A stretch of DNA of 64,000 bases from Pseudanabaena sp. PCC 6802 (GTDB lineage Bacteria; Cyanobacteriota; Cyanobacteriia; Pseudanabaenales; Pseudanabaenaceae): positions 627,966-691,965 of the forward strand of contig NZ_KB235914.1 in assembly GCF_000332175.1 (NCBI RefSeq), given 5' to 3'. This document shows, piece after piece, positions 15,237 to 25,215 of the stretch; within the stretch, counting starts at the first letter, position 1, and each line of letters begins with the position of its first letter. The notes under the pieces were generated by a model. That model made no database searches, was not told the DNA's origin, and saw only the letters and a program-made list of their open reading frames with translations. The translations under genes were made by a program, and so were the position numbers.

Positions 15237-17027
15237 ATGTCTCTTCCTATTCGCAATGTTGCCATCATCGCTCACGTCGACCATGGTAAAACCACTCTCG
15301 TAGATGCTTTGTTGCAGCAAGCTGGTGCCTTTCGCCAAGGCGAAGCTGTCGTGGAATGCGTGATGGACTCTAACGAACTAGAGCGCGAGCGCGGCATTAC
15401 TATCCTGGCAAAAAACACCGCAGTTAAATACAAAGATACGTCGATCAACATTGTCGATACCCCCGGTCACGCTGACTTCGGCGGTGAGGTAGAACGCGTA
15501 TTAGGTATGGTAGAGGGCTGTCTGCTGATCGTAGACGCGAATGAAGGCCCGATGCCCCAAACCAGATTTGTGCTAAAAAAGGCGCTGGAAAAAGGTTTGC
15601 GCCCGATCGTGCTGGTAAATAAGATCGATCGCCCCTCTGCGGAACCTTATAAAGCGATCGATAAAGTATTGGATCTGTTCCTGGAGCTAGGAGCGGATGA
15701 GGATCAGTGCGATTTCCCCTACTTGTTTGCCTCTGGTCTGGCTGGCTTTGCCAAAAACGACCTCGACGACGACAGTAACGACATGGTGCCGCTGTTTGAA
15801 GCGATTTTGCGCCACGTACCGCCGCCTGTAGGCGATGCCAACAAGCCATTGCAGCTACAGGTCACGACCCTGGACTATTCCGAGTACCTCGGTCGCATTG
15901 TCATCGGTAAAATTCACAACGGAGTGATTAAAGCCAACCAGCAAGCTGCGCTAGTTACAGAAACTGGAGCGATCGTCAAAGCTAAAATTTCTAAGCTATT
16001 TGGCTTTGATGGTCTGAAGCGGATCGAACTAGAGGAAGCATCGGCTGGTAATATCGTGGCGGTGGCGGGGTTTGCCAATGCCAATATTGGCGAGACCATT
16101 ACCGATCCCAACGATCCACAGGCTTTGCCTTTGATTAAGGTAGACGAACCCACACTGCAAATGACTTTCTGCGTAAATGACTCGCCATTTGCTGGGCAGG
16201 AAGGTAAATTTGTGACTTCGCGGCAGTTGCGCGATCGCCTGATGCGAGAACTGGAAACCAACGTTGCTCTGCGGGTTGAGGAAACGGATTCTCCCGATAA
16301 GTTTGCCGTATCCGGTCGGGGCGAGCTACACCTGGGTATTTTGATCGAAACCATGCGCCGCGAGGGTTATGAGTTTCAGGTGTCACAGCCACAGGTAATT
16401 TATCGCGAGGTTAGCGGTCAGCCCTGCGAACCATTCGAGTGCTTGGTACTGGACGTACCTGAAGATGCTGTAGGTGGCTGTATCGAGCGACTGGGGCAAC
16501 GCCGCGCCGAGATGCAGGATATGCAAGTTAGTAACAATGGGCGTACGCAATTAGAGTTTGTCATCCCCGCTCGCGGTCTGGTGGGCTTTAGGGGCGAGTT
16601 TATGCGCCTTACCCGTGGCGATGGCATTATGAACCATAGCTTTTTAGACTACCGACCGTTGGCAGGGGAAGTGGAGTCGAGGCGTAATGGTGTCTTGATC
16701 TCGTTTGAAGAGGGCGATGCGACGTTCTACGCCATGAAGAACTGCGAAGATCGGGGTATCTTTTTCATTACCCCCGGTACCAGAGTTTACAAGGGCATGA
16801 TCTTAGGCGAGCACAACCGTCCTCAAGATCTCGATCTGAATGTTTGCAAAACTAAGCAGCTTACTAACCACCGTGCTTCTGGCGGCGAGGAACTGGTACA
16901 GCTCCAAGCTCCAGTAGAGATGAATCTGGAACGCGCTCTGGAATATATTGGCCCCGACGAACTTGTGGAAGTAACTCCCCAGTCGGTACGTTTGCGCAAG
17001 CTCAGCAAGAAACTAGTGCGAAGGTAG
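15237..17027 (+). CDS. typA: TypA/BipA ribosome-associated GTPase
   Basis: This 596-residue translational GTPase shows G1 [11 protein letters not shown] near the N-terminus, the G2 region RERGITI, G3 [12 protein letters not shown] and G4 [13 protein letters not shown]-like domains and the TypA-specific C-terminal part follow ([41 protein letters not shown]). It binds the 70S ribosome and supports ribosome assembly and growth under stress or cold. Length equals the family norm. It is transcribed alone and diverges from cobW. Its stop is 9 bases before a 16-bp-arm hairpin that also ends the convergent guaD. Confidence 0.97.
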   Translation: MSLPIRNVAIIAHVDHGKTTLVDALLQQAGAFRQGEAVVECVMDSNELERERGITILAKNTAVKYKDTSINIVDTPGHADFGGEVERVLGMVEGCLLIVDANEGPMPQTRFVLKKALEKGLRPIVLVNKIDRPSAEPYKAIDKVLDLFLELGADEDQCDFPYLFASGLAGFAKNDLDDDSNDMVPLFEAILRHVPPPVGDANKPLQLQVTTLDYSEYLGRIVIGKIHNGVIKANQQAALVTETGAIVKAKISKLFGFDGLKRIELEEASAGNIVAVAGFANANIGETITDPNDPQALPLIKVDEPTLQMTFCVNDSPFAGQEGKFVTSRQLRDRLMRELETNVALRVEETDSPDKFAVSGRGELHLGILIETMRREGYEFQVSQPQVIYREVSGQPCEPFECLVLDVPEDAVGGCIERLGQRRAEMQDMQVSNNGRTQLEFVIPARGLVGFRGEFMRLTRGDGIMNHSFLDYRPLAGEVESRRNGVLISFEEGDATFYAMKNCEDRGIFFITPGTRVYKGMILGEHNRPQDLDLNVCKTKQLTNHRASGGEELVQLQAPVEMNLERALEYIGPDELVEVTPQSVRLRKLSKKLVRR

Positions 17028-17035
17028 GGAAGCTT

Positions 17036-17069
17036 TTAGCGAGCAGCTTTTAAAAAAGCTGCTCGCTAA
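17036..17069. terminator. Bidirectional terminator shared by typA and guaD
   Basis: Perfect 16-bp arms TTAGCGAGCAGCTTTT and AAAAGCTGCTCGCTAA are separated by AA. The GC-rich stem base with A/T tracts near the loop gives a U-run in either direction. The last codons and the stop of guaD lie inside it. Confidence 0.75.
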
Positions 17070-18366
17070 CTCGCGTGCCAGCAACATAGGTAGCAGCGAT
17101 CGCGCGATCGTCGCCCAAGATCGTGGTGGCGAAAATTTGTTCGGACAGCGTTTCTAAGGTCTGGGGAATACCGCCGCGATTGCGGAGTGCCATCAGGGGG
17201 GTGGCCTGCATATCCAGAACTACGAAATCCGCTTCTTTGCCAATCTCAAAGTTGCCCAGCTTATCTGCCAAAGTCAGTGCTTTTGCCGCGCCAAGGGTAG
17301 CCAGATAAAAAGCCTGGAACGGTGAGAGACTTTCCCCTTGCAATTGCGCCACTTTATAGGCATCGCACATCGTCTGGAGCATAGAGAAACTAGTGCCAGC
17401 ACCGACATCCGTTGCCAGACCGACTGGGATAGGACGATCGACCGATTTGGCTTTACCAAGTTTAAACAGCCCGCTGCCCAAAAATAGATTGGAAGTGGGA
17501 CAAAAGGCGATCGCCGCACCCACCTCAGCCAGCCGCTCGAAGGCGGAATCATCTAGATGGATGCAATGGGCGAAAATCGAGCGATCGCCTACCAGTCCAA
17601 ATTGCTCGTAGACATTGAGATAGTCTTTGCTGTGGGGGAAAAGTTCTGCGGTGAGTTCGATCTCTTTGAGATTCTCAGAGAGATGCGTATGCACGTAGAC
17701 ATCAGGAAATTCTGCCTTTAGTTTCCCAGCTAGCGCTAGTTCCTCATCTGTGGATGTAATCGCAAAGCGCGGCGTAATTGCATACAGCAATCTGCCATTG
17801 CCATGCCATTTTTGAATTTGTGCTTTCGTCTGCGCGTACGCAGTTTTCGCATCATTAATCAGGAAATCGGGAGCATTGCGTGTCATCAACATTTGCCCTG
17901 CCACGATCCGCATATGCCGCCGTTGTGCTTCCTCAAACAGTACCTCCACAGACTGTGGAAAGATTGTAGTCAGCACTACCGCTGTCGTCGTGCCATTACG
18001 CAGCAACTCATCCAGGAAAAAAGAGGCAATCTCTCGTGCATAATTCTTGTCGCGAAACTTGGCTTCGGTGGGAAAGATGTATTTGTTCAGCCATGCCAAT
18101 AATTGCTCGCCGTAAGCACCGATCGCTTCGGTTTGAGGATAGTGAACGTGCAGATCGATAAATCCAGGCAGAATCAATTTTCCCTGATAAGAAACCACCT
18201 CCAATTCAGCATACTTAGCTCCCAACGTTTCAAACGCGCCAAAATCTTTTACCATGCCATCCTCAATGACTAGCAAGCCATCCGGTAAGTAACGGACGCT
18301 TTCTGATTCCGGCACAAAGAAAGGATCGCCAACAAAATCGAGAAATGCAGCACGGATCGCCTTCAT
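17050..18366 (-). CDS. guaD: Guanine deaminase
   Basis: This 438-residue amidohydrolase converts guanine to xanthine and ammonia. The zinc site is visible as HVHYPQTEAIG (first two His), HTHLSE, HCIHLDD, and the catalytic Asp in GLATDVGAGTSFSML. The motif IDLHVHYPQTEAIGAYGEQLLAWLN is diagnostic for guanine deaminase within the family. It may recover nitrogen from purines, fitting a nitrogen-conscious genome. The C-terminus (VSEQLF and stop) is encoded within the hairpin shared with typA. Upstream (18367-18655) is a 289-base gap holding a 95-bp inverted-repeat element. Confidence 0.94.
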   Translation of the reverse strand: MKAIRAAFLDFVGDPFFVPESESVRYLPDGLLVIEDGMVKDFGAFETLGAKYAELEVVSYQGKLILPGFIDLHVHYPQTEAIGAYGEQLLAWLNKYIFPTEAKFRDKNYAREIASFFLDELLRNGTTTAVVLTTIFPQSVEVLFEEAQRRHMRIVAGQMLMTRNAPDFLINDAKTAYAQTKAQIQKWHGNGRLLYAITPRFAITSTDEELALAGKLKAEFPDVYVHTHLSENLKEIELTAELFPHSKDYLNVYEQFGLVGDRSIFAHCIHLDDSAFERLAEVGAAIAFCPTSNLFLGSGLFKLGKAKSVDRPIPVGLATDVGAGTSFSMLQTMCDAYKVAQLQGESLSPFQAFYLATLGAAKALTLADKLGNFEIGKEADFVVLDMQATPLMALRNRGGIPQTLETLSEQIFATTILGDDRAIAATYVAGTRVSEQLF

Positions 18367-18466
18367 AAATATTGCTCCTGTTTGAGGGTATTCTGGCGAT
18401 CGCTTTGATATAGCAAATACTGAGGCATTGACTTAAAGTATGATGTAGGCAATAGATATAGAATAA

Positions 18467-18561
18467 TTATTGCTCCGGCAACCTGAGATATTACAGGAGA
18501 TACGGTTGTTTCAGGGGTCACTACCTAAAAAATGCAGGCTGTATTATTGCCGGAGCAATAA
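18467..18561. repeat. 95-bp element with perfect 15-bp terminal inverted repeats
   Basis: Ends are TTATTGCTCCGGCAA (18467-18481) and TTGCCGGAGCAATAA (18547-18561), a perfect match. It lies between the guaD start and the end of the lipid operon. It could be a MITE, or a stem-loop ending the operon. No second copy was noticed in this window. Confidence 0.55.
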
Positions 18562-18655
18562 AATTTGTCAACCTCGCGCTAATTTGTAGGGTTTCATATC
18601 AGATGTTAACCTATAGCTTTAACGAGAGGTGTTGTATTACTAAAGCTCCAGATGT

Positions 18656-20389
18656 TTACGGTAGTAGCGCTTGTATTGAAGAGAGATGGTCTTGTTTGGC
18701 AGCACTGGCACAATCGAAACAAAGGGGCGGGTCGATTGTTTGGAATAGAGATTTAAATTTCAGACGAAATAGATACTTTACAGCTAACATACGCACCAGA
18801 TCCAGGAGTAAAGGTCGAATTTGAGGAACCTGTTGTTGCCACCCCAATCGTTTCATCAATTTAAACCGCATCTTCAAACGCCAGAGAAAATATCTCGACA
18901 ATTGTTGTGGAATTGAATGAATCGGGCGATCGAAGCGGCGATTGATAATCTGGTCGAAGTCAAAGGTTTGCTCGAAGTGCCTGGACTCAGCCGCTCCAAT
19001 TTGCGTTGAAGCATCTCTAAATAGATCCCAGGCAGCACGTTCGCTTTTTTCTCCACCCTGCAAAAGTCCCATCAGACCGTCGGCTCCCTGGGGATTGGTG
19101 AGAAACCCACACCACCAGAGCGGTAAAATTGCGTTCCACCAGCCGTTTAAATTCCAATATCGACGCAGATGAGCGGAAAATGGGTCGTGCATGGTGACAT
19201 ATTGATCGGTAATATCAACTTGCCGTCTTGCGGTAATTTGACACCAAAGCGAAGAGAGTGCTTCCACATCATCCATTGCTAGCGTATTAGCTAGGTCTCG
19301 TCGCACGATCTCGGTTATCTGTTGAATTTGCAACGCGGTCATGGCCAGCCCAGTGCTATAGAGTGGATCGACGGTGCGAGCGGCATTGCCAACCAAGAAC
19401 CAACCATTAGCAGAATAGACTCGATCTGCACTGTACAGATAGTTACGATAACTGTGCATATCTAAGATCTGACCGCTCCTAACCATTGCTGCAACGGCAG
19501 GATGTTCGGATTCTACGGCAGCAAGAAAATGCTCTAGAGTTTGCATAGGGCGATCGTACAAATCCGGTCGATAGGTTATCCCAACACTAATCAGATTTCT
19601 GCGATCGCTGCTTTGAAGTGGAATGCACCAAATCCAGTTAGCATGTCCCATGAAATGATGGGTAGAGTGCAAGAGGTCGTATTCATGGGGTCGCCGCATT
19701 GACAGTTCTAACTGCGGTAAAAACTCGTTAAAGTCAGCTAGCCGAAACCAGAACGCACTGCGCTGTCCTGTTTCAGGGTGGTTGTAGGTGGCGACTTTTT
19801 TGCCAATAATCCGATGGTGTCCCGTCGCATCGACGATCCATCGCGCCGATAGCTGAACGCATTCTCCGGTTGCGGTCTTCACGATCGCTTGATGATGATT
19901 TTTGCCATCACCGATGTTGACTTCCTTCACTTTTCCGTCCAGAAACTGAACGCCCATCTGAACTGCATGGTGATATAGATCGCGATCGAAGATCGGTCGG
20001 TTGAGCTGCCGAGAGTGATAGTAAAGAGATTCACCGGGGGCATGAACAGAATAACGATAGTCGTTGGGATCGTCAATCCGCAGCTTATGATAAAACGTGA
20101 GCCCATTTTTGCGATCGTGGGTGCGATCGAGATAATCCTTCAACCCAATTTCCCAGAAAAAGTGAATGCTAATTTCTGTCAGAGATTCACCAACATAAGC
20201 GCGCTTCTCCTGTTCTGGTCGAGGCCCGATCGCAAGAATATTCAGGTGAGGTAGCTTTAGTTTGAGATAGCAGGATGTCATCAATCCACTGATACTCGAT
20301 CCAACGACGATAACATCTGCCTTTATCTGTGAAATTTGAGAAACCTGAGATGAGGTTTCTGTCTCATTTTCAATCTCGTACTTCAACAT
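18656..20389 (-). CDS. FAD-dependent halogenase-like oxidoreductase
   Basis: This 577-residue protein has an N-terminal dinucleotide fold (VIVVGSSISGLMTS, about 26-38), a VGESLTE segment near 66, and near residue 253 the WxWxIP motif (WIWCIPLQ) that characterises flavin-dependent halogenases. FLVGNAARTVDPLYSTGLAM forms the second FAD site. Against a true halogenase: the first box is GSSISG rather than GGGTAG-like, and I cannot place the catalytic Lys after the GES segment. It could halogenate, epoxidise or reduce a lipid. It is the last of eight packed minus-strand genes, 42 bases after the second desaturase, with two Cys near its C-terminal end. Substrate unknown. Confidence 0.7.
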   Translation of the reverse strand: MLKYEIENETETSSQVSQISQIKADVIVVGSSISGLMTSCYLKLKLPHLNILAIGPRPEQEKRAYVGESLTEISIHFFWEIGLKDYLDRTHDRKNGLTFYHKLRIDDPNDYRYSVHAPGESLYYHSRQLNRPIFDRDLYHHAVQMGVQFLDGKVKEVNIGDGKNHHQAIVKTATGECVQLSARWIVDATGHHRIIGKKVATYNHPETGQRSAFWFRLADFNEFLPQLELSMRRPHEYDLLHSTHHFMGHANWIWCIPLQSSDRRNLISVGITYRPDLYDRPMQTLEHFLAAVESEHPAVAAMVRSGQILDMHSYRNYLYSADRVYSANGWFLVGNAARTVDPLYSTGLAMTALQIQQITEIVRRDLANTLAMDDVEALSSLWCQITARRQVDITDQYVTMHDPFSAHLRRYWNLNGWWNAILPLWWCGFLTNPQGADGLMGLLQGGEKSERAAWDLFRDASTQIGAAESRHFEQTFDFDQIINRRFDRPIHSIPQQLSRYFLWRLKMRFKLMKRLGWQQQVPQIRPLLLDLVRMLAVKYLFRLKFKSLFQTIDPPLCFDCASAAKQDHLSSIQALLP

Positions 20390-20431
20390 CGAACGTTCTC
20401 CTTTTATATTGCAAAAGTTGCGATCGCTCCA

Positions 20432-21415
20432 TTAAACAACTAATTCTTTTAAAGTTTGCCAGTAGGTGCGAGTCACATGAGCCTGTTGACGGAAGTTTTC
20501 ATCTTTCATCAGTTCAGCGTGAAGATTTGGGAGGCGATAGAAGGGAATATGAGGATAGAGGTGATGTTCGAGGTGGTAGCTAATGTGACGGGGAACGATA
20601 AAGAGTCGGTCGAACCAGGATGGCAGCGTGGTTCGGGTTAAGCAGTAAAACTCATCGGAATTGGTAATGGCACTGTGTTCTCCTGCTATTCGCAGCAGAT
20701 TGGTAAAAACGAACCAGGTGGAGAGAGGGACGAACCAGTACAACAATAAAATTTGACCGCCATGAAACCAGAGAATCAGGCCGAGGATGCTGGTATAGTA
20801 GAGCAGGTTCAATAATCGATAACGTAGTGTCCCTTTGGTGAAGAGGCGATGTATGGATCTCAGGATGTAAATGATGCCTGCAATGCCAGAGAGTCGCGGC
20901 AATACCCAAAGTGCAAAGTGGATTTTGGATTTTGGGAAATTCCAACTGGGTATTAATTCACCATCTGGTGTATGCGTGCCGTATTGGGCGCGATTCCCAT
21001 CTTTGGTAGTACCAATATGACGATGGTGCAGAAAATGATACTCGCGGAAGTATTGATTGGAAAGCAGAATCGGCCATGCCAGGAATACCTCGGCAACAAG
21101 ATCGTTCCATTTTTTGTTAGGCAAAAGTCGGAAGTGAGCGGCATCGTGTTGCAGCACCGCTAGAGCGTGTTGTCGTCCTCCAACGAACGGGATGGCGATC
21201 GCGTAAAGAAGTGGATTCCAGAAAAAATGACAAAGAGCGATCGCGCCAAAAATAGCCAGCCATTCTGAAGCGATCGCCGCTACAGTTTTCCCAACATCAA
21301 TTCGAGCCAACTCCCGCAGAATCGCTCCAGGCAGTCGCACTGTCAGGGTGCCAGCATAGATGTCGTCTCCAAACTCGGGTAGAGGTGTCGCGTGGGTTGC
21401 AGGTTGAGTAATCAT
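20432..21415 (-). CDS. Fatty acid desaturase family protein (second)
   Basis: This 327-residue membrane di-iron protein carries three His boxes: HDAAH, HHRH (YHFLHHRHIG), and HLEHHLYPH near the C-terminus. Hydrophobic pairs lie between them. The pattern is that of acyl-lipid or sphingolipid-type desaturases and related hydroxylases, acting in the membrane with ferredoxin as donor. I chose the ATG at 21415 (MITQPATHATPLPEF): it overlaps the upstream stop as ATGA and removes 54 implausible Arg/Ser-rich residues of the longer frame. Regiochemistry is unknown. It is one of two unlike desaturases in this operon. Confidence 0.85.
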   Translation of the reverse strand: MITQPATHATPLPEFGDDIYAGTLTVRLPGAILRELARIDVGKTVAAIASEWLAIFGAIALCHFFWNPLLYAIAIPFVGGRQHALAVLQHDAAHFRLLPNKKWNDLVAEVFLAWPILLSNQYFREYHFLHHRHIGTTKDGNRAQYGTHTPDGELIPSWNFPKSKIHFALWVLPRLSGIAGIIYILRSIHRLFTKGTLRYRLLNLLYYTSILGLILWFHGGQILLLYWFVPLSTWFVFTNLLRIAGEHSAITNSDEFYCLTRTTLPSWFDRLFIVPRHISYHLEHHLYPHIPFYRLPNLHAELMKDENFRQQAHVTRTYWQTLKELVV

Positions 21416-22659
21416 AATGGGTTTAGAGCTTTGACTAAACGATCTGTAAATAATTCGGGGTTTTCTAGGGGAATAAAGTGGCCGGTATCGAAGAATTCTA
21501 GAGCGACCGAGGGAGCATTTGGGAAAAACTCTTGAGCCTGCATTGGGCGATCGCAGCCAGGGATAAAAGTTCCCCAAGGTTCATATCCATCCCCAAGACC
21601 AATGCCATTGCGATCGAAAGCCCGAGATAGGAGCGTTTTGGTGCCGTTGAACGAACGGACGACTTTAAAGGCCATACCCGTCGTACCATCAAATCGCTCG
21701 GGAGGCATGGCAATATCGTGAATCCCCTGAAATAGAAATACAGGAAAGGCGTAATTTTGGTAGGCTTGCAGATTATTTTGAACGAACTGTCCGTAATCGC
21801 GATTGTGCTGGTAGAGTCCTGCCCAAGCCCCAGCAAAAATGCCGGGCTTGCCTGTTCTCGGCCCCCACTGGAAGGCATGGGATGCCTCTAGAACCGCAGA
21901 GGCTAGAACAGAATCTGGTAGAGGTTGCTTTGTCCTTTTCATTTGTCGATCCAGAACAGACCACCCAGTTCTCCCGTAAAGGATGCGCAATAAGATGCTG
22001 GGATCTGACTCCAACATCGCCGCGAACATCCTGGCTCCTCTCTTTCTGCGTAAGATTGCCCCTTGCGGGATCGACGATCTAAAGTGTCCGACTAAAGGTT
22101 GCTGACAGCGAATATAGCGCAGAATGCGATCGCTGTATTTACCAGCGAGAATATCACTAATGATGGTTCCCAGATCGAGCGCGACTAAATTGAACTGCTT
22201 GATGCCAAGCGTTTCTAATGCCGTCACGATCTCATCGGCTTGCATTTCCAAGCTATAGTCACCACCTGGATCGTTGACTTCAGGGAATAGGTTCCGAGGA
22301 TAATTCATCGACGACTGACCGCATCCTTTGAGATCGAAGGCGATCGCGTAGTAGCGATCGCTGAGAAATTCAAGCTGGTGCTGCCACAACCGCCAGGTAT
22401 CCATCAGTCCGTGCAGGAAAACGATACATTCTCGTTCCCGATCGGCTGACTCAACATAGTGAAATTTCACATCAGTAAGCTTGCCGCTAATCGTCTTTTC
22501 TATCCTGATGTACCTGTGAACGAGCGAACCACAGCAGCCGAAGGCATTCGGAACGAAATCGCCCTCAGCGTTGGCGATCGCCTGAAGGGATTTTCGATTT
22601 ATGAAGCTGAGAATCCAGCGACTGATGATATATAAAATCGCGATCGCAAATAATTTCAT
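21412..22659 (-). CDS. Alpha/beta hydrolase with Asp nucleophile
   Basis: This 415-residue protein has an N-terminal membrane anchor (about 4-20) and an alpha/beta-hydrolase fold. Landmarks are the oxyanion strand VFLHGLMDTWRLWQHQLEFL, the DLKGCGQS segment, a nucleophile elbow VALDLGT with Asp162 rather than Ser, and a late FDTGHFIPLENPELF with the catalytic His. Asp in the elbow is typical of haloalkane dehalogenases, epoxide hydrolases and OleB-type beta-lactone decarboxylases. It overlaps both neighbours by 4 bases (ATGA at each end), so it is translationally coupled to the two desaturases. Dehalogenation, epoxide opening or an OleB-like step all remain possible. Confidence 0.8.
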   Translation of the reverse strand: MKLFAIAILYIISRWILSFINRKSLQAIANAEGDFVPNAFGCCGSLVHRYIRIEKTISGKLTDVKFHYVESADRERECIVFLHGLMDTWRLWQHQLEFLSDRYYAIAFDLKGCGQSSMNYPRNLFPEVNDPGGDYSLEMQADEIVTALETLGIKQFNLVALDLGTIISDILAGKYSDRILRYIRCQQPLVGHFRSSIPQGAILRRKRGARMFAAMLESDPSILLRILYGRTGWSVLDRQMKRTKQPLPDSVLASAVLEASHAFQWGPRTGKPGIFAGAWAGLYQHNRDYGQFVQNNLQAYQNYAFPVFLFQGIHDIAMPPERFDGTTGMAFKVVRSFNGTKTLLSRAFDRNGIGLGDGYEPWGTFIPGCDRPMQAQEFFPNAPSVALEFFDTGHFIPLENPELFTDRLVKALNPL

Positions 22660-24014
22660 GGTGCATGTTTCGCCAAATAATCTTTACGATATTGATAGCG
22701 GCGATAAACCCACCGGAAGTACGTGTTGGGATTGGATGCCTGACGATAGCGTTCTTCCAGATTGAGGCGATCCCAAAAGGCAACAACGTTAGCATAGCGT
22801 TCGGCTTTCGTAGATGACCGTAGAACTCGATAATCTACCAGTAAGAGTTCGAGCATGTTTGGCGGAAACGGCGCGCCCGCAACTGTAATCATTGCAGCTA
22901 CTAATGCCAGAATGGAAAGGAAAAAGGTGACAATGTAGTCGAATAGATTTGGCGGCGGTAGTCGATCTAGCAAATTCTTATGCATGACCATACTCAACAC
23001 CGAATTGTAGCGGACATTTGTATAGCGCTCCAGAATGTGCCGATTGAGCCGCTGATAATCCTGGTTAATTAAATCCAGAGGTACTTGGGGATAGGCATGA
23101 TGAATGCCGTGATTGATAATCCCACCATTACCCAGCACGCTATATAACCACAAAGGCACTTTAAATAATCCCTGACAAGTGCGATAGTCAAAAATGCCAT
23201 TGCTCTCAAAACTATTGCGGCGATCGATGCCAGAGTGAACGATGACCGCACTCAAAATTTGCACGCCAGCTAAAACATTGAGCGGAATCAGGTGAAAAGC
23301 TAACAGGAAATAGGAACCATGAAACAGTTCCGTAACTAAAGCTGCTATATACGCGTAGAATCCAATGATTTCGATCGCTAACTTCCGTCGATTAATCATT
23401 TCCTGCTGGCAAAACTGCCGATCGCGCAGAAATTTGAGCAAAATCCAGGGACGCACGAAATAGTTGACGGGGATCTGGTCGAACGTCAGCCAAACCTCGG
23501 AAAAGATCCGCGAGACGTTGCCAATATCGTTATAGTGGGCGGCACAGTGGCGACGCTTAAACAAGGCGGGAGAAATTCCCGTGAGCGGCAACCCAAAGCG
23601 ATCGACGCTCGTATCTATCCAGCCAACTCCTGTGAGATTGCTGGGAGAATGCGCCCGCATGTGCATGACTTCTCCCTTTTGCACGACAAATAGAGCGGCA
23701 ATAAATAAAGGAATTCCCCACCCAAAGGCGTATTGGGGAAAGTTTGCGTGCAGGTAAAGATAGCAAACTAATAGAGCGAGGTATCCTGCGATAAACTGAG
23801 CTAGATCTTTGCGCTCGATCGCTTGGAAATCTTTGCGAGAATAACGACTGTGGATGTCTTTTTTGAACCATTTCATGAAGTCCATGAATTGCTCGTCAAA
23901 CATCTCTTGCTTGTTGAGACGTTGGTGCGATTGAAAGTCTTGATAGTCGTCAAAATCCTTGTAGACAGAAGGCTGTTTAGGCTCAGATAGTTTAGACTCA
24001 GATAGTTTAGACAT
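22656..24014 (-). CDS. Fatty acid desaturase/hydroxylase family protein (first)
   Basis: A 452-residue membrane protein with the di-iron His boxes HMRAH (118-122), HCAAH (156-160) and a later HGIHHAYPQ. Hydrophobic segments near 72-112, 215-255 and 360-380 would span the membrane. It is only distantly like the second desaturase and has a long C-terminal extension after the last box (WDRLNLEERYRQASNPNTYF). The reaction could be desaturation or hydroxylation. The N-terminus contains a short tandem duplication (SKLSESKLSEP). It lies 55 bases after the sulfotransferase gene and overlaps the hydrolase gene by 4 bases. Confidence 0.8.
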   Translation of the reverse strand: MSKLSESKLSEPKQPSVYKDFDDYQDFQSHQRLNKQEMFDEQFMDFMKWFKKDIHSRYSRKDFQAIERKDLAQFIAGYLALLVCYLYLHANFPQYAFGWGIPLFIAALFVVQKGEVMHMRAHSPSNLTGVGWIDTSVDRFGLPLTGISPALFKRRHCAAHYNDIGNVSRIFSEVWLTFDQIPVNYFVRPWILLKFLRDRQFCQQEMINRRKLAIEIIGFYAYIAALVTELFHGSYFLLAFHLIPLNVLAGVQILSAVIVHSGIDRRNSFESNGIFDYRTCQGLFKVPLWLYSVLGNGGIINHGIHHAYPQVPLDLINQDYQRLNRHILERYTNVRYNSVLSMVMHKNLLDRLPPPNLFDYIVTFFLSILALVAAMITVAGAPFPPNMLELLLVDYRVLRSSTKAERYANVVAFWDRLNLEERYRQASNPNTYFRWVYRRYQYRKDYLAKHAP

Positions 24015-24069
24015 TAGTATGCTCCAAATTGCAATAACTTCAATTGTCGATCGGTAAATTTTTCCTCCT

Positions 24070-25209
24070 TTAAATTTGCTCGCCTAGAGTATTGGCATAG
24101 CCAAGTTTTTGAAAAGCAAATGCCCAGCGACGATCTATGAGTTCTCGCTCCTGGGCAGATAGCTGAAACTGATTTTTCTGATAAGCCCGTTGCGAGGAAA
24201 TATAAGATGCAAATGCTGGTAATGCCTCGTTAAAACCTGGCAAGCCAAGTTCCTTGTAAACAAGCTGTAAGACTTGTAGCGGATCGCGCTCTAGATCTGC
24301 AAAGCTTACTTCAACGATCTGACCGGATGGGATCGAGGGGCGATCGCGAAAGAACTGCTGCATCATATCTTCATACAGTTCGAGGATCGTGCGATCGACA
24401 TTGGTTGGATCGATAGACTGCAGCGTCGTTAAGGACAGTAAACTATGACGGAGACTGCGCGTGGAGGCAAAGACATCGTAGGGACAACGGTGAATGTGGA
24501 TAAATTTTGCCCCTGGGAACAACTCCAACAGCAAACGAATCCTGGCAGTGTTGACTGGATTTTTTAAGACGAGTTGCTTCCCATGCGCGTGAATAGTGGC
24601 AATTTGGAGCAGTCGGTAATACTTGCGTTTAAACTCCCGAATAAATGACTCAGAGGCACCCTGCAATAACACGAACTGCTTAAAGAGGTTTAGCGTTCTG
24701 TGGGGAAATAGAAACTGGGTATAAAAGGAATGGGGCATGGTCTTCGCCAGGGGAATTTCTTCCTCTTGGGGAGAATCAATCGGCCAAGTCATATTATCCA
24801 TCGGTCGTTTGAGCGGTACGATTTTTGATAACAAAGATTTGAGCCAAATTCCGCCCACTAGCGAGCAATCGGGAACCATTGACTGATACATAGACAGATA
24901 GCCAAATGCTGGATCCTGAGCGATCAGATTGTGCAGGTGTGTCGTACCGCTGCGCCAATGGCCGATAATAAAGATTGGGGGGTGCGCAATGGTGGTGTTG
25001 ATAATCCGCTGCTCCCACACAATCTTTTCCCACAGGCGCAGAGGCAAGGTACAGATACTTGTAATCGAAATTAGCAGCAGGCGTAACGCATAGCGGGGAT
25101 GAATCCCGATCGCATAGTGGGTTAGCCGCAGGATGTTACTCAGTCGCGTAAATCCGATTAATCCGATTTGATAACCGAGTTGACTGTTCGTGAATGGGTT
25201 TGCGTTCAT
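24070..25209 (-). CDS. Sulfotransferase family protein
   Basis: This 379-residue protein has the PAPS-binding 5'-phosphosulfate loop HPPIFIIGHWRSGTTHLHNLI and a downstream FIHIHRCPYDVFASTRSLRHSL segment that fits the 3'-phosphate site. The C-terminal part has VEVSFADLERDPLQVL, common in bacterial sulfotransferases. It would move sulfate from PAPS to a hydroxyl. In this operon the acceptor may be a hydroxylated fatty chain made by the AlkB-like enzyme (inference). The N-terminal region has one amphipathic or hydrophobic helix (about 45-60). It starts 6 bases after the SDR gene, so the two are tightly linked. Confidence 0.87.
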   Translation of the reverse strand: MNANPFTNSQLGYQIGLIGFTRLSNILRLTHYAIGIHPRYALRLLLISITSICTLPLRLWEKIVWEQRIINTTIAHPPIFIIGHWRSGTTHLHNLIAQDPAFGYLSMYQSMVPDCSLVGGIWLKSLLSKIVPLKRPMDNMTWPIDSPQEEEIPLAKTMPHSFYTQFLFPHRTLNLFKQFVLLQGASESFIREFKRKYYRLLQIATIHAHGKQLVLKNPVNTARIRLLLELFPGAKFIHIHRCPYDVFASTRSLRHSLLSLTTLQSIDPTNVDRTILELYEDMMQQFFRDRPSIPSGQIVEVSFADLERDPLQVLQLVYKELGLPGFNEALPAFASYISSQRAYQKNQFQLSAQERELIDRRWAFAFQKLGYANTLGEQI

Positions 25210-25215
25210 GGCGTG

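Noticed and set aside
18656-20389. Confident tryptophan halogenase
   Set aside because: WxWxIP is present but the GGGTAG-type loop and a placed catalytic Lys are missing, so only a halogenase-like label is given.
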